From positions 124,001 through 188,000 of the forward strand of contig CAVVNR010000004.1 in the NCBI GenBank assembly GCA_963749715.1: 64,000 nt of DNA. Direction: 5' to 3'. A model generated the notes under the pieces. The model ran no database searches and was not told where the DNA came from. It was given only the letters and a program-made list of their open reading frames with translations. Positions 26,890 through 35,715 of this stretch are shown piece by piece. Position 1 is the first letter of the stretch. Each line of letters begins with the position of its first letter. This DNA is from Roseiarcus sp963749715 (GTDB lineage: Bacteria > Pseudomonadota > Alphaproteobacteria > Rhizobiales > Beijerinckiaceae). The position numbers were made by a program, and so were the translations under genes.

Positions 26890-27894
26890 TCATCCGCCGC
26901 CGGCGTCATGTCCGCTGCACGCGGCCAGATAGACCTGACGGCCGAACAGACTTGCGGTCAGGTCGACCAAGAGCAGCGCGCTCTTGCCGCGCTCGTCGAG
27001 GAAAGGATTGAGCTCGACGAGATCGAGCGACGGCTCCAGTCCGGATTCATACAAGAGTTCCATCACCAGATGCGCCTCGCGGTATGTCGCCCCGCCCGGA
27101 ACGGCGGTGCCGACGCCCGGCGCGATCGTCGGATCGAGAAAGTCAACGTCCAGGCTCACATGCAAAAGGCCATCGCGCGCGCGTACCCGGTCGATGATGC
27201 GGCGGACTGAGACGGCGAAGCCGTGCTCGTCCAGCATCCGCATGTCGACAACGTCGATGCCCCGGTCCCGCAACAGCCGCCGTTCGCCCGAATCGATCGA
27301 CCGGATGCCGAACAGGTGCAGCCGGCCGGGCTCGACGAACCCGTGCGGCTCGTCGCCGAACACATCGGCGAAGCCAGGCTCGCGGCAGAGCATCGCCGCA
27401 GCCATGCCATGCATGTTGCCGGACGGCGAGGTTAGGGGCGTGTTGAAGTCCGAATGGGCGTCGAGCCAAAGAACGAAGAGCTCCCGCCCCGCCTCCGCCG
27501 CGTGCCGCGCCACGCCGCCGATCGATCCCATCGCCAGGCTGTGATCGCCGCCGAGCACGATTGGAATGCGCCCGGAGCGGGCAATGCCGTAGGTCTCCCG
27601 CGCCAGCAGGCGCGACCATGCCGCGACATAGGCGAAGCGATGCGCCTTGCCTTCGGGCAGGGTTGCGTGGACCAGCGAATGAGGAAGCGCGAGGTCGCCC
27701 CGGTCCTCGACCTCGCGACCGAGCTCCCTCAGGACCTTCGCGATTCCCGCCGCGCGCAGCATGGCGGGTCCCATCGCCGCGCCCGGAACGCTCGCGCCCG
27801 CATCGACCGGCGCGCCGACGATGGTGATCGCCTGCCGGCGCGCCTGAAGCCGCCCGACTTCAGGATGGTCCTCGCCGCCTGTCGTTCGGCTCAC
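26890..27894 (-). CDS. rocF: Arginase
   Basis: 334 residues from a GTG at 27894 behind GGGGGA. Ureohydrolase family with its binuclear manganese ligands: PIVLGGDHSLAMGSIGG, FVLWLDAHSDFNTPLTSPSG and LHVSLDVDFLDPTIAPGVGT. The TIVGAPVDAGASVPGAAMGP start and SLDLVELNPFLDERGKSALL end are typical of arginase rather than agmatinase. It hydrolyses arginine to ornithine and urea. The window also has arcA/arcD at its right end, so two arginine-degrading routes are encoded within 40 kb. The cysS gene is divergent. Confidence 0.9.
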   Translation of the reverse strand: MSRTTGGEDHPEVGRLQARRQAITIVGAPVDAGASVPGAAMGPAMLRAAGIAKVLRELGREVEDRGDLALPHSLVHATLPEGKAHRFAYVAAWSRLLARETYGIARSGRIPIVLGGDHSLAMGSIGGVARHAAEAGRELFVLWLDAHSDFNTPLTSPSGNMHGMAAAMLCREPGFADVFGDEPHGFVEPGRLHLFGIRSIDSGERRLLRDRGIDVVDMRMLDEHGFAVSVRRIIDRVRARDGLLHVSLDVDFLDPTIAPGVGTAVPGGATYREAHLVMELLYESGLEPSLDLVELNPFLDERGKSALLLVDLTASLFGRQVYLAACSGHDAGGG

Positions 27895-27963
27895 GATTTT
27901 CCCCCTTGCTCGCCCGGGAGCTCCCGATTGTCGTCAAATTCGCATTGCCCAGCGCCCAAAGCC

Positions 27964-27992
27964 TTGACAATGGCGGCAGCGTGGCGAATGGA
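27964..27992 (+). promoter_or_regulatory. Weak promoter candidate upstream of cysS
   Basis: A consensus -35 TTGACA at 27964-27969 is followed after 17 bases by AATGGA, a poor -10. It lies about 180 bases upstream of the cysS start, in the 276-base divergent region between arginase and cysS. The -35 is the only strong element. Confidence 0.25.
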
Positions 27993-28170
27993 TGCGCGCC
28001 ATGACGCGCGCCTTCCGCATTATCCGGATTTGCATCATTAGCCGCTAGCTCCAAGCTGGCTGGTTCGCGTCTCCTTATCCTTAAAAGCCATCGAGAAGCG
28101 ATCATCCGGCCAATCCCGGCGGCGCGCAATTGCGCCGTCAGACCCCGAGACGACGCTTTAAGAGTTGCCG

Positions 28171-29740
28171 ATGACGCCGACCAGCCAACCGAGCAGTCCG
28201 AACGCTTCGCGAGCGGCGGGAAAGCCGTCGGATGGGCGCGTGACGCTCCGTCTCTACAACACCCTGACCCGCCGCAAAGAGAATTTCGCGCCGATCGATA
28301 GACAGAACGTGAGGCTCTATGTCTGCGGCCCGACCGTCTATGACTTTGCCCATATCGGCAACGCCCGGCCGGTGATCGTGTTCGACGTGCTGTTCCGCCT
28401 CCTGCGCCACGTCTACGGCGCCGGTCACGTCCGCTACGTCCGCAACATTACCGACGTCGACGACAAGATCAACGCGCGCGCCGGGCGCGACTATCCGGAC
28501 CTGCCGCTCAATGAGGCGATCGCCAGGGTGACGGCGGCGACCGGGCGCCAGTTCCGCGATGACGTCACGGCGCTCGGCGCGCTCCCACCGACCGAAGAGC
28601 CGCGCGCCACCCAATACATCGGGAAGATGCGGGCGATGATCGAGCGGCTGATCGCCCGCGGCGTCGCCTATGTCGCAGAGGATCACGTGCTGTTCTCGCC
28701 CTCGGCGATGGACCGGCTGCCCGGGGTCCCGCGCTATGGGGCGTTCGCCCATCGCTCGCTCGACGAGATGCTGGCGGGCGCGCGCGTCGACGTCGCGCCT
28801 TACAAGCGCGACCCGATGGACTTCGTCTTGTGGAAGCCCTCGAAGGCGAATGAGCCGGGCTGGCCGAGCCCGGCCGGAATCACCGGCTTGGGGCGGCCCG
28901 GCTGGCATATCGAATGCTCGGCGATGTCGATGGCGACGCTCATCGAGCCGTTCGGCGGCGGCCTCGCATGCGACGATCCAGACCGCAACACTTTCGATAT
29001 TCACGGCGGCGGGATCGATCTCGTCTTTCCCCACCACGAGAACGAGATCGCACAATCGTGCTCGGCCTTCGACTCGAGCCGCATGGCGAATGTCTGGCTC
29101 CACAACGGCTTCCTGCAGCTCGAGAGCGAGAAGATGTCGAAGAGCCTCGGCAACTTCGTGACGATCCACGAATTGCTGCACACGACCAAATTCGGCGGCC
29201 GCAAATGGTCCGGCGAGGTCCTGCGGCTCGCCATGCTGCGCACGCATTACCGCCAGCCGATCGACTGGACCCTCAGAGCGCTGGAGGAAGCAGAGGCCAC
29301 GCTCGACCGCTGGTACGACGCGGTCGGCGACGCCGAGCCCGCTGACGAGATTTTTCCGCGGGTCCTCGATGTATTGAGTGACGACCTCAATACGCCGGCC
29401 GCTCTGCATGAGCTTCATCGTCTCGCGCACCCTGCGGTCGCTGGGGCAGCGACTGCTGGTCTTTCTGAGGCGGGACAGATGCCCGCGCCGAAGCTTCTCA
29501 GGGCGAGCGCGAACTTGCTCGGCCTCCTGCAAACGACTTCGATCGCAGCGTTTCGCTGGCACACTGAGCGATGCCGCGATTGACGCTGAAGAGATCGACA
29601 GCCTCGTCGCACAGCGTTCAACGGCGCGTGCGAACAAGAATTGGACCGAATCCGATCGCCTGCGCGACGAGCTCGCCACACTGGGCGTCTCCATCAAGGA
29701 CAACAAGGACGGGAAGACGACATGGGAGCCGAAACGGTGA
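28171..29740 (+). CDS. cysS: Cysteinyl-tRNA synthetase, one frameshift near the C-terminus
   Basis: The start is an ATG at 28171 with AAGAG upstream; a TTG at 28165 is an alternative. Class I synthetase motifs are present: VRLYVCGPTVYDFAHIGNAR (HIGH-type, with a zinc cysteine), GRPGWHIECSAMSM and LVFPHHENEIAQS (other zinc ligands) and SEKMSKSLGNFVTI (KMSKS). Near 29510-29560 the frame shifts by one extra base; the expected anticodon-binding tail (AAIDAEEIDSLVAQRSTARA, NWTESDRLRDELATLGVSI) continues in the next frame to a TGA at 29740. The restored length is about 522 residues. The gene is essential, so the break is probably an assembly error. Confidence 0.88.
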
Positions 29741-30238
29741 GCGCTGTCGCGCTGCGCCCCTACGTCTCGGCTGACGCGAAGCGCTGCGCCGAGATTTTTC
29801 GCTCCAGCATCGAGGAGCTGGCCGCCGAGGACTACGACGCCGACCAGCGCGAGGCGTGGGTGTCGCGCGCCGACGACGAACCGGCTTTCGGCGCCCGGCT
29901 CGCTGAGGCGCTGACCCTTCTCGCCGTGATCGACGGGAGAATCGCCGGCTTCGCCAGCCTCAAAGATGGCGGAGGAAATCGACATGCTCTTCGTCGATCC
30001 GGAATTCGCGCGACAGGGCGTGGGCCGGACGCTGGTCGACGCGCTGACACGGCTCGCCCAGGCGCGCGGCGCGAAGCGTATGACCACCGAAGCGAGCGAC
30101 GCCGCCAAGCCGTTGTTCGAGCGCGAGGGCTTCACCGCCCAGAAGCGCAATCTCGTGCGCAAGGGCGACCAATGGCTCGCCAACACCACCATGACCAAGA
30201 CCCTCGGCGCCGACCCCGCGCCCCCGACCCGGCATTGA
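29722..30238 (+). CDS. GNAT-family N-acetyltransferase, one frameshift
   Basis: An ATG at 29722 (or a GTG at 29737 that overlaps the cysS stop) opens VALRPYVSADAKRCAEIFRS, typical of a GNAT N-terminus. After LLAVIDGRIAGFASLKDG one extra base near 29963-29968 moves the frame. The acetyl-CoA motif A then follows (EEIDMLFVDPEFARQGVGRT), with PLFEREGFTAQKRNLV and a C-terminal KGDQWLANTTMTKTL. The restored length is about 171 residues. The substrate is unknown. The gene lies tightly between cysS and cimA (3 bases), so the three genes form one operon. Confidence 0.78.
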
Positions 30239-30240
30239 CG

Positions 30241-31848
30241 ATGAAGCTCATGGCCAAGGAACGCCTTTACCTGTTCGATACGACGATGCGCGACGGGGCC
30301 TTGACCACCGGCGTCGACTTCTCGCTCGACGACAAGCGCCACATCGCCGTCATGCTCGATCGCCTCGGCGTCGACTACGTCGAGGGCGGCTATCCCGGCG
30401 CGAACCCGCTCGACACCGAGTTCTTCAAAAAGAAGCCAACCAAGAACGCGCGCTTCTGCGCCTTCGGCATGACCAAGCGGCCGGGCCGCTCGGCGTCGAA
30501 CGATCCGGGCGTCGCGGGACTTCTCGCCGCGGACGCCGACGCGATCGTGTACGTCGCCAAGGCCTGGGACTATCATGTCCGCGTCGCGCTGGGCTCGACG
30601 CTCGAGGAGAACCTCGAAAGCATCGCCGACAGCGTCAAGGCGGCGGTCGCCGCGGGCCGCGAGGCCATGGTCGATTGCGAGCATTTCTTCGATGGCTACA
30701 AAGCCAACCCGAAATACGCGCTGCTCTGCGCGAGGACGGCGATCGAGGCCGGCGCGCGTTGGGCGGTGTTGTGCGACACCAACGGCGGCACGCTTCCCCA
30801 TGAGGTCGAGCGCATCGTCGGCGAAGTCGCCGACGTCATTCCCGGCGGCCATCTCGGCATCCATGCTCACAACGACACTGGCAACGCGGTCGCCAACTCG
30901 CTCGCCGCCATCCGCGCCGGCGCGCGCCAGGCGCAGGGCACGCTGAACGGCCTCGGCGAGCGCTGCGGCAACGCCAATCTCGTCACCCTCATCCCGACGC
31001 TGGCGCTGAAGGCGGAGCTTGCCGAGCGCTTCGAGATCGGCGTCACGTCCGAAGCGCTGAGCGAGATCACCCACGTTTCCCGCGCTTTCGACGAGATGCT
31101 CAACCGCGCGCCGAACCGGTACGCGCCTTATGTCGGCGCCTCGGCCTTCGCCACCAAGGCAGGCATTCATGCGTCAGCGCTCGCCAAGGACTCGCGCACC
31201 TACGAGCATGTTCCGCCCGAAAGCGTCGGCAACAAGCGCGCCGTGCTCGTCTCCGATCAGGCAGGACGCTCGAACCTGGTGGCCGAGCTCAAGCGGCTGG
31301 GGATCGAAGCCGACCCGGCCGACCCGCGCTTGAGCCGCCTGCTCGACGAGGTCAAGGCGCGCGAGGCGCAAGGCTTCGCCTATGAGGCGGCGGACGCCTC
31401 GTTCGAGCTCCTGGCGCGCGGCGTCTTGGGCGGCGTGCCGGAATTCTTCGCCGTCGAGAGCTTCCATGTCGGCGTCGAGCGCAAGCTCGTCGCCCCCGGC
31501 GTCACCTATTCGGCCTCGCAAGCGGTGGTGAAGATCCGGATCGGCGAGGAGAGGCTCATTTCCGCGGCCGAGGGCAACGGCCCGGTCAACGCGCTCGATC
31601 TCGCGCTGCGCAAGGACCTCGGGGCTTATCAGAAACATATCGAGGACCTTGAACTCATCGACTATCGCGTCCGCGTGTTCCAGGGCGGCACCGACGCGGT
31701 GACGCGCGTCCTGATCGAATTTGGCGACGGAAACGGCGAAACCTGGTCGACGGTCGGGGTCTCGGGCAACATCATCGACGCGTCATTCCAGGCGCTGGTC
31801 GACGCGATCACCTACCGGCTGCTCAAGGTCGGCGTCGCGGCGCAGTGA
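30241..31848 (+). CDS. cimA: (R)-citramalate synthase
   Basis: 535 residues. HMGL-like TIM barrel with LYLFDTTMRDGALTTGVDFS, DCEHFFDGYKANPKYALLCA, LCDTNGGTLPHEVERIVGEV and LGIHAHNDTGNAVANSLAAI (metal-binding HAHND). The C-terminal LeuA allosteric dimer domain (about 400-530) includes FHVGVERKLVAPGVTYSASQ. This longer CimA type condenses pyruvate and acetyl-CoA to citramalate in a threonine-independent isoleucine route, and the barrel details favour CimA over LeuA. The 3' end is partly duplicated about 1 kb downstream (32837-32942). Confidence 0.88.
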   Translation: MKLMAKERLYLFDTTMRDGALTTGVDFSLDDKRHIAVMLDRLGVDYVEGGYPGANPLDTEFFKKKPTKNARFCAFGMTKRPGRSASNDPGVAGLLAADADAIVYVAKAWDYHVRVALGSTLEENLESIADSVKAAVAAGREAMVDCEHFFDGYKANPKYALLCARTAIEAGARWAVLCDTNGGTLPHEVERIVGEVADVIPGGHLGIHAHNDTGNAVANSLAAIRAGARQAQGTLNGLGERCGNANLVTLIPTLALKAELAERFEIGVTSEALSEITHVSRAFDEMLNRAPNRYAPYVGASAFATKAGIHASALAKDSRTYEHVPPESVGNKRAVLVSDQAGRSNLVAELKRLGIEADPADPRLSRLLDEVKAREAQGFAYEAADASFELLARGVLGGVPEFFAVESFHVGVERKLVAPGVTYSASQAVVKIRIGEERLISAAEGNGPVNALDLALRKDLGAYQKHIEDLELIDYRVRVFQGGTDAVTRVLIEFGDGNGETWSTVGVSGNIIDASFQALVDAITYRLLKVGVAAQ

Positions 31849-31890
31849 GGCTTATGGTTGTCGGTCGAACAGAGGCAATCTTCGCAGCGA

Positions 31891-32778
31891 TCACCCCTTG
31901 TCGATGAACCCCACAATCATTGCCGTCGTTTCGGCCGGTTGCTCCTCCATCACCCAATGGCCGGAGTCCTTGATAACGCCAGTCGTCACATCGGACGCGA
32001 CGAGGCGCATGATCTCGCCCATCTGCGCGCCGAACGAATGGTCGCCGCCGAGCGCCAGCACGGGCATGGCGAGTTTGCCCTTCGCCTCAAGCGCCTTGTT
32101 GTCGGCGGCGTCCTGATTGAAGGCGGCAAACTGGTTGAACGCCGAATGCATCGCGCCCGGGAGCGCGTAGAGCTTGGCGTAGTGCTCGCGCGTGGCCTCG
32201 TCGATCGCCCTAGGATTGAATGAGAGCTCGTTCCAGAACCGGTCGAGATAGATCCGCTCGCGGCCTGCGAGCAGCCGCTCGACGTCGGGGCCGCGAAAAT
32301 TGAAGTGCCACAGCATCGGACTTTTGAGGATCTCGTCCCAAGGGCCGATGCCAGGCAAAGGCGCGTCGATCACAACCCACTTCGTCACGCGCTGCGGATA
32401 CTGGGCGGCAAGCGCGTAGCCGACCATGTTGCCGATGTCGTGCGTCACGAGATCGGCCTTGTCGAACTTCAAGGCGTCCATCACCGCGGCGATGTCGGTC
32501 GCCTGCTTCGTCTTCTCGTATCCGCCCTCGGGATGAGACGAAAGGCCCGTCCCGCGAAGATCGGGAACGACCACCGTGTGGCCGGGCGCTAGCGCCGCCG
32601 CGACCGGCGCCCACATGTCGCCCGTGTCGCCGAAGCCGTGCAGAAGGACAACCGCCGGCCCTTCACCGCCGACCCGGACATGTATGGTCGCGCCATTCGC
32701 GTTGATGTCCTCGATATGAAACCCCGGTGGAAAGGACGTGACTGGCAAGATCTGGCCTCCGGGTTTGCGGCGGTCCAC
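31891..32778 (-). CDS. Alpha/beta hydrolase of the epoxide hydrolase/haloacetate dehalogenase type
   Basis: 295 residues from a GTG at 32778, set by a GGGAGGAG ribosome site. Core motifs: VVLLHGFGDTGDMWAPVAAA (oxyanion HG), VVPDLRGTGLSSHPEGGYEK, nucleophile elbow LVTHDIGNMVGYALAAQYPQ, and GVIKDSGHWVMEEQPAE with the catalytic histidine. The nucleophile is aspartate (HDIGN), not serine, which places it with epoxide hydrolases and dehalogenases rather than esterases. The substrate is not determinable. It is on the opposite strand to its neighbours and lies between the true 3' end of cimA and a duplicated copy of that end, which suggests insertion. Confidence 0.82.
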   Translation of the reverse strand: MDRRKPGGQILPVTSFPPGFHIEDINANGATIHVRVGGEGPAVVLLHGFGDTGDMWAPVAAALAPGHTVVVPDLRGTGLSSHPEGGYEKTKQATDIAAVMDALKFDKADLVTHDIGNMVGYALAAQYPQRVTKWVVIDAPLPGIGPWDEILKSPMLWHFNFRGPDVERLLAGRERIYLDRFWNELSFNPRAIDEATREHYAKLYALPGAMHSAFNQFAAFNQDAADNKALEAKGKLAMPVLALGGDHSFGAQMGEIMRLVASDVTTGVIKDSGHWVMEEQPAETTAMIVGFIDKG

Positions 32779-32836
32779 TGTCTCCTCCCGAGCGCGCAAG
32801 CGCAATGTCCGAATTTTCGCGTTTGGCGGGAATAAG

Positions 32837-32942
32837 CCGGTTGACGGTCGGGGTCTCTGGCAACATCATCGACGCCTCGCTCCGGGCGCTGGCCGACGCG
32901 ATTACCGACCGGCTCATCAAGGTCGGCGTCGTGGCGCGGTAG
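32837..32942 (+). pseudogene. Duplicated 3' fragment of cimA
   Basis: The sequence LTVGVSGNIIDASLRALADA followed by ITDRLIKVGVVAR and a stop matches the last 33 residues of cimA at 25 of 33 positions, with a similar level of DNA identity. There is no start codon or upstream coding region, so it is a remnant. Its divergence from the cimA end shows it is not an assembly duplication. Confidence 0.75.
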
Positions 32943-33075
32943 AGCCAGACGACGCCGATGAGACGGATACAGTGCCTCCAGGACTCAACAGTCATTCACA
33001 GATAGTAGGCACTGGGCCAGCGGTGCTAAAAGAAGTTGCCACCTCCCTCAGCCTCCCACCGGGCAGTCAGTCCCA

Positions 33076-33537
33076 ATGAGCCGCGCTTTCGTAAAGGAAC
33101 CCGAGAATGACACGGTCGAACTTCCCGACCGGCCGATCTCGACTCACCGCAATTTGGTGACCGAAGCGGGGCTCGACGCCATAAGGGGCGCTCTCGGCCG
33201 CTTCGAGGCCGCCCACCGCGCGGCGACGGACGAGGACGACAGGGAAGCCGCGGCGGCGGCATCGCGCGAAATCCGGTACTGGAAAGCGCGACTTGCGAGC
33301 GCGGAACTCGTCAAGCTTCCGGCCGACAAAAGCAAGGCCTCTTTCGGCATCACCGTCACCCTGCGCCGGGACGACGGCCGTGAGCAGAGCTTCAGAATCG
33401 TGGGTGAAGACGAGGCTGATCCCTCGCGCGGGACAGTCTCCTACGTGTCGCCGCTCGCCCAAGCGGTTCTGTCGCGCAGCGCCGGAGAGGCGGTCATGAT
33501 CGCTGGCCGCGAAGCCCTCATACTGGACGTGCGGTAG
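33076..33537 (+). CDS. GreA/GreB-family transcription elongation factor-like protein
   Basis: 153 residues starting MSRAFVKEPENDTVELPDRP, the characteristic opening of the alphaproteobacterial GreA/GreB-like group. The N-terminal coiled coil is about 30-75 and the C-terminal FKBP-like domain (about 85-150) shows FGITVTLRRDDGREQSFRIV, EDEADPSRGTVSYVSPLAQA and LSRSAGEAVMI. Gre factors bind the RNA polymerase secondary channel and stimulate cleavage of backtracked RNA. Members of this subgroup can also be annotated as nucleoside diphosphate kinase regulators (Rnk-like), and the coiled coil here is short. A genuine greA is expected elsewhere in the genome. Confidence 0.8.
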   Translation: MSRAFVKEPENDTVELPDRPISTHRNLVTEAGLDAIRGALGRFEAAHRAATDEDDREAAAAASREIRYWKARLASAELVKLPADKSKASFGITVTLRRDDGREQSFRIVGEDEADPSRGTVSYVSPLAQAVLSRSAGEAVMIAGREALILDVR

Positions 33538-33619
33538 TTTGCGATCGGCTACGGCGGAGCGGGGTTCGCGACACCGCCTTGACCGGCAAGCGCCGGTTTG
33601 GAGAATTTTCCGCTGCGCC

Positions 33620-33649
33620 GGGAATAAACCGTCCCTTGCCTGAGTCTCC
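33620..33649 (+). promoter_or_regulatory. Candidate ECF-type promoter upstream of the metallophosphoesterase
   Basis: GGGAATAA (33620-33627), 16 bases, then GTCTCC (33644-33649), about 40 bases before the ATG at 33688. A GGAAT-like -35 and GTC-containing -10 is the usual style of ECF promoters, and an ECF sigma gene lies in the same operon, so autoregulation is likely (inference). A second GGGAATAA with a GTCTC 17 bases on is at 32828-32857. Confidence 0.4.
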
Positions 33650-33687
33650 CTTTTGAACGGCGCCTTTCGCCGAACAAGGAGACTGAG

Positions 33688-34614
33688 ATGACCGACGAGC
33701 GTGAAGGCGGCCTTGACCGCCGCCAGACCTTGAAATGCATGCTGTGGGCCGGGACCGGCGTCGTCTGGACCGTTGCTGGCGGGGTGCCCACCTCGCGCCT
33801 GATCGGCGCGGCGAAAGCGGCGGAGGGAAGCTTCTCCTTCGTGCAGCTCTCCGATAGTCACATCGGCTTCGAGAAGCCAGCCAATCCGGACGCGCGCGCC
33901 ACCTTGAGCGCGGCGGTCGACAAGGTCCTGGCGATGCCGGACAAGCCGGCGTTCATGATCCATACCGGCGATATCAGCCATGCGGCGAAGCCGCTGGAGT
34001 TCGACGACGCGCTCCGGCTCATCAGCCGCGCCGGGCTCGACGTTCACTATTCGCCGGGCGAGCACGACATCCTCGACCCGAAGACCAAGGCCGCCTATCT
34101 TGAGCGCTTTGGCAAGGGCGCGACCGGTGGCGGCTGGTATTCATTGGACCATGGCGGCGTCCATTTCGTGTCGCTCAACAATGTCGTTGACCTGAAAAAG
34201 AACGGCCTGGGCTCGCTTGGCGCGGAACAGCTCGAGTGGCTCGAGGACGATCTCAAGGCCAAGTCGGATTCGACGCCGATCGTCGTCTTTTGCCACATCC
34301 CCCTTTGGATGATCGCCCCCGAATGGGGCTGGGGCACCGAGGATTCGGCGCAGGCGCTTGGCTATCTCGCCCGCTTCGGCTCGGTGACCGTGCTCAACGG
34401 CCACATTCATCAACTGATGCAGAAGGTCGAAGGGAACGTGACTTTCCATACCGCGCGCTCGACCGCCTTTCCCCAGCCCGCGCCGGGAACCGCGCCCGCG
34501 CCCGGCCCCAAACTCGTGCCGGCGGGCGAATTGCGCAAATGGCTTGGCGTGCGGAATGTCGCCTACACCGTGACGCCGACCGAACTCGCCGTCACCGATA
34601 CGGACCTGTCGTGA
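33688..34614 (+). CDS. Tat-signal metallophosphoesterase
   Basis: 308 residues from an ATG with AAGGAG upstream. The start contains DRRQTLKCMLWAGTGVVWTV, a twin-arginine signal. The calcineurin-like domain has all metal motifs: FSFVQLSDSHIGFEKP, FMIHTGDISHAAK, SPGEHDILD (GNHD equivalent, with Glu replacing Asn), VVFCHIPLWM and VLNGHIHQLMQ. It is a periplasmic phosphoesterase of unknown substrate. The gene is followed by cytochrome c, ECF sigma and anti-sigma genes, an arrangement repeated in several alphaproteobacteria as far as I recall. The SPGEHD variation from the usual GNHD is notable. Confidence 0.87.
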   Translation: MTDEREGGLDRRQTLKCMLWAGTGVVWTVAGGVPTSRLIGAAKAAEGSFSFVQLSDSHIGFEKPANPDARATLSAAVDKVLAMPDKPAFMIHTGDISHAAKPLEFDDALRLISRAGLDVHYSPGEHDILDPKTKAAYLERFGKGATGGGWYSLDHGGVHFVSLNNVVDLKKNGLGSLGAEQLEWLEDDLKAKSDSTPIVVFCHIPLWMIAPEWGWGTEDSAQALGYLARFGSVTVLNGHIHQLMQKVEGNVTFHTARSTAFPQPAPGTAPAPGPKLVPAGELRKWLGVRNVAYTVTPTELAVTDTDLS

Positions 34615-34730
34615 GGCTGCCCCTGTTGAGCCTCTTGCGCTCGCCCGAAACCCTCTCCTGCGAAGACCGTCGCGAGACGGGTCTCCCACCGTCGCGGGAG
34701 GGGGACACCGGTGTTCGCGCGGGAACTCGC

Positions 34731-35156
34731 GTGGAAGGGCCGGATGAAGCGCGCTCTGGAGCGCATCTCCGCAAGCGAGAGAAATACGCGGCCGCTGTGG
34801 TCCTCGCGGCCGCAATCTCGGCGATCCTCGCAGAGACAGCATGGGCCGGCGGGCTCGCCGGCGACCCTGATCGCGGCGGGACGCTCTATGAGGCGTGTCA
34901 GGATTGCCACTCACTTGACAAGAACGACGTTGGGCCGCGGCATCGCGGCGTATTCGGACGCAAGGCAGCTTCGTTGCCCGACTACGACTATTCGGACGCG
35001 CTCAAATCGGCCAATATCGTGTGGAACGAGGAGACGCTCGACAAGTGGCTGACCGACCCTCAAGCCGTCGCGCCGGGCGCCAAGATGTTCTTTCATCTCG
35101 ACAACGCGCAGGATCGCGCCGACGTGATCGCCTATCTCAAAGAGCGCGCCAAATAA
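34731..35156 (+). CDS. Periplasmic class I cytochrome c
   Basis: The mature domain is clear: GDPDRGGTLYEACQDCHSLD with the heme motif CQDCH, DVGPRHRGVFGRKAASLPDY and the distal region PGAKMFFHLDNAQDRADVIA with the axial methionine. A hydrophobic signal (YAAAVVLAAAISAILAETAW) precedes it. The start is uncertain: the GTG at 34731 is in frame but has a weak ribosome site, and an ATG at 34744 in another frame would give MKRALERISASER directly before the signal if one base were wrong. A frame open from a GTG at 34612 overlaps the phosphoesterase stop. It is probably the electron carrier of this operon. Confidence 0.8.
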   Translation: MEGPDEARSGAHLRKREKYAAAVVLAAAISAILAETAWAGGLAGDPDRGGTLYEACQDCHSLDKNDVGPRHRGVFGRKAASLPDYDYSDALKSANIVWNEETLDKWLTDPQAVAPGAKMFFHLDNAQDRADVIAYLKERAK

Positions 35157-35181
35157 GGCGCGCGCAAGCGAGGCGCGCCGG

Positions 35182-35715
35182 TTGACCAGCTCACTCGCCG
35201 AGCAGCGCTTTCGGGAAATCGTGCCGCCCCTGCTCGATGACGCTTACTCGCTCGCCAAATGGCTGTCGCAAAGCCCAACCGACGCCGAGGACATCGTGCA
35301 GGATGCAGCGCTGCGCGCCCTTCAAGCTCTCTCCACCGTTTCCGTCGATCGGGCGAAACCGTGGTTTCTCGCCATCGTTCGCAACGCCGCCATGACCTTC
35401 ATGGCGCGCAATCGGCGCAAGACCGTGGCTTATGCCGGCGACATGACCGACCTCGACGCGCTCGACTTCCGTCAGGGCGACGACGCGGCGCCCAATCCAG
35501 AGCAGGAGCTCATCGCCCATGAAGACGGCGAGCGTTTGCGCCAGGCGATCGCGAGCCTTCCCTCGCCCTTTCTCGAAACGCTGGTGATGCGCGACGTCAA
35601 CGGCCTTTCCTATCGCGAGATCGCCGAAGCGACCGAGACGCCGGTCGGCACGGTTATGTCGCGCCTGGCGCGGGCGCGGGCCATGCTCGCCAAGATATTG
35701 AGGGCCACGCCATGA
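35182..35715 (+). CDS. ECF-type RNA polymerase sigma factor
   Basis: 177 residues from a TTG at 35182. Region 2: LAKWLSQSPTDAEDIVQDAA and WFLAIVRNAAMTFMARNRRK. Region 4: LETLVMRDVNGLSYREIAEA and TPVGTVMSRLARARAMLAKI, a helix-turn-helix that binds the -35 element. There is no N-terminal region 1. The stop overlaps the anti-sigma start as ATGA. It follows the cytochrome c gene by 25 bases, so phosphoesterase, cytochrome, sigma and anti-sigma are probably one autoregulated unit. The inducing stress is unknown. Confidence 0.9.
   Translation: MTSSLAEQRFREIVPPLLDDAYSLAKWLSQSPTDAEDIVQDAALRALQALSTVSVDRAKPWFLAIVRNAAMTFMARNRRKTVAYAGDMTDLDALDFRQGDDAAPNPEQELIAHEDGERLRQAIASLPSPFLETLVMRDVNGLSYREIAEATETPVGTVMSRLARARAMLAKILRATP

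Noticed and set aside
28138..31170. A 1010-codon open frame on the minus strand opposite cysS, GNAT and cimA
   Set aside because: It is antisense to three recognisable genes, is rich in Arg/Ala/Val with no domain, and long antisense frames are expected at this GC content.
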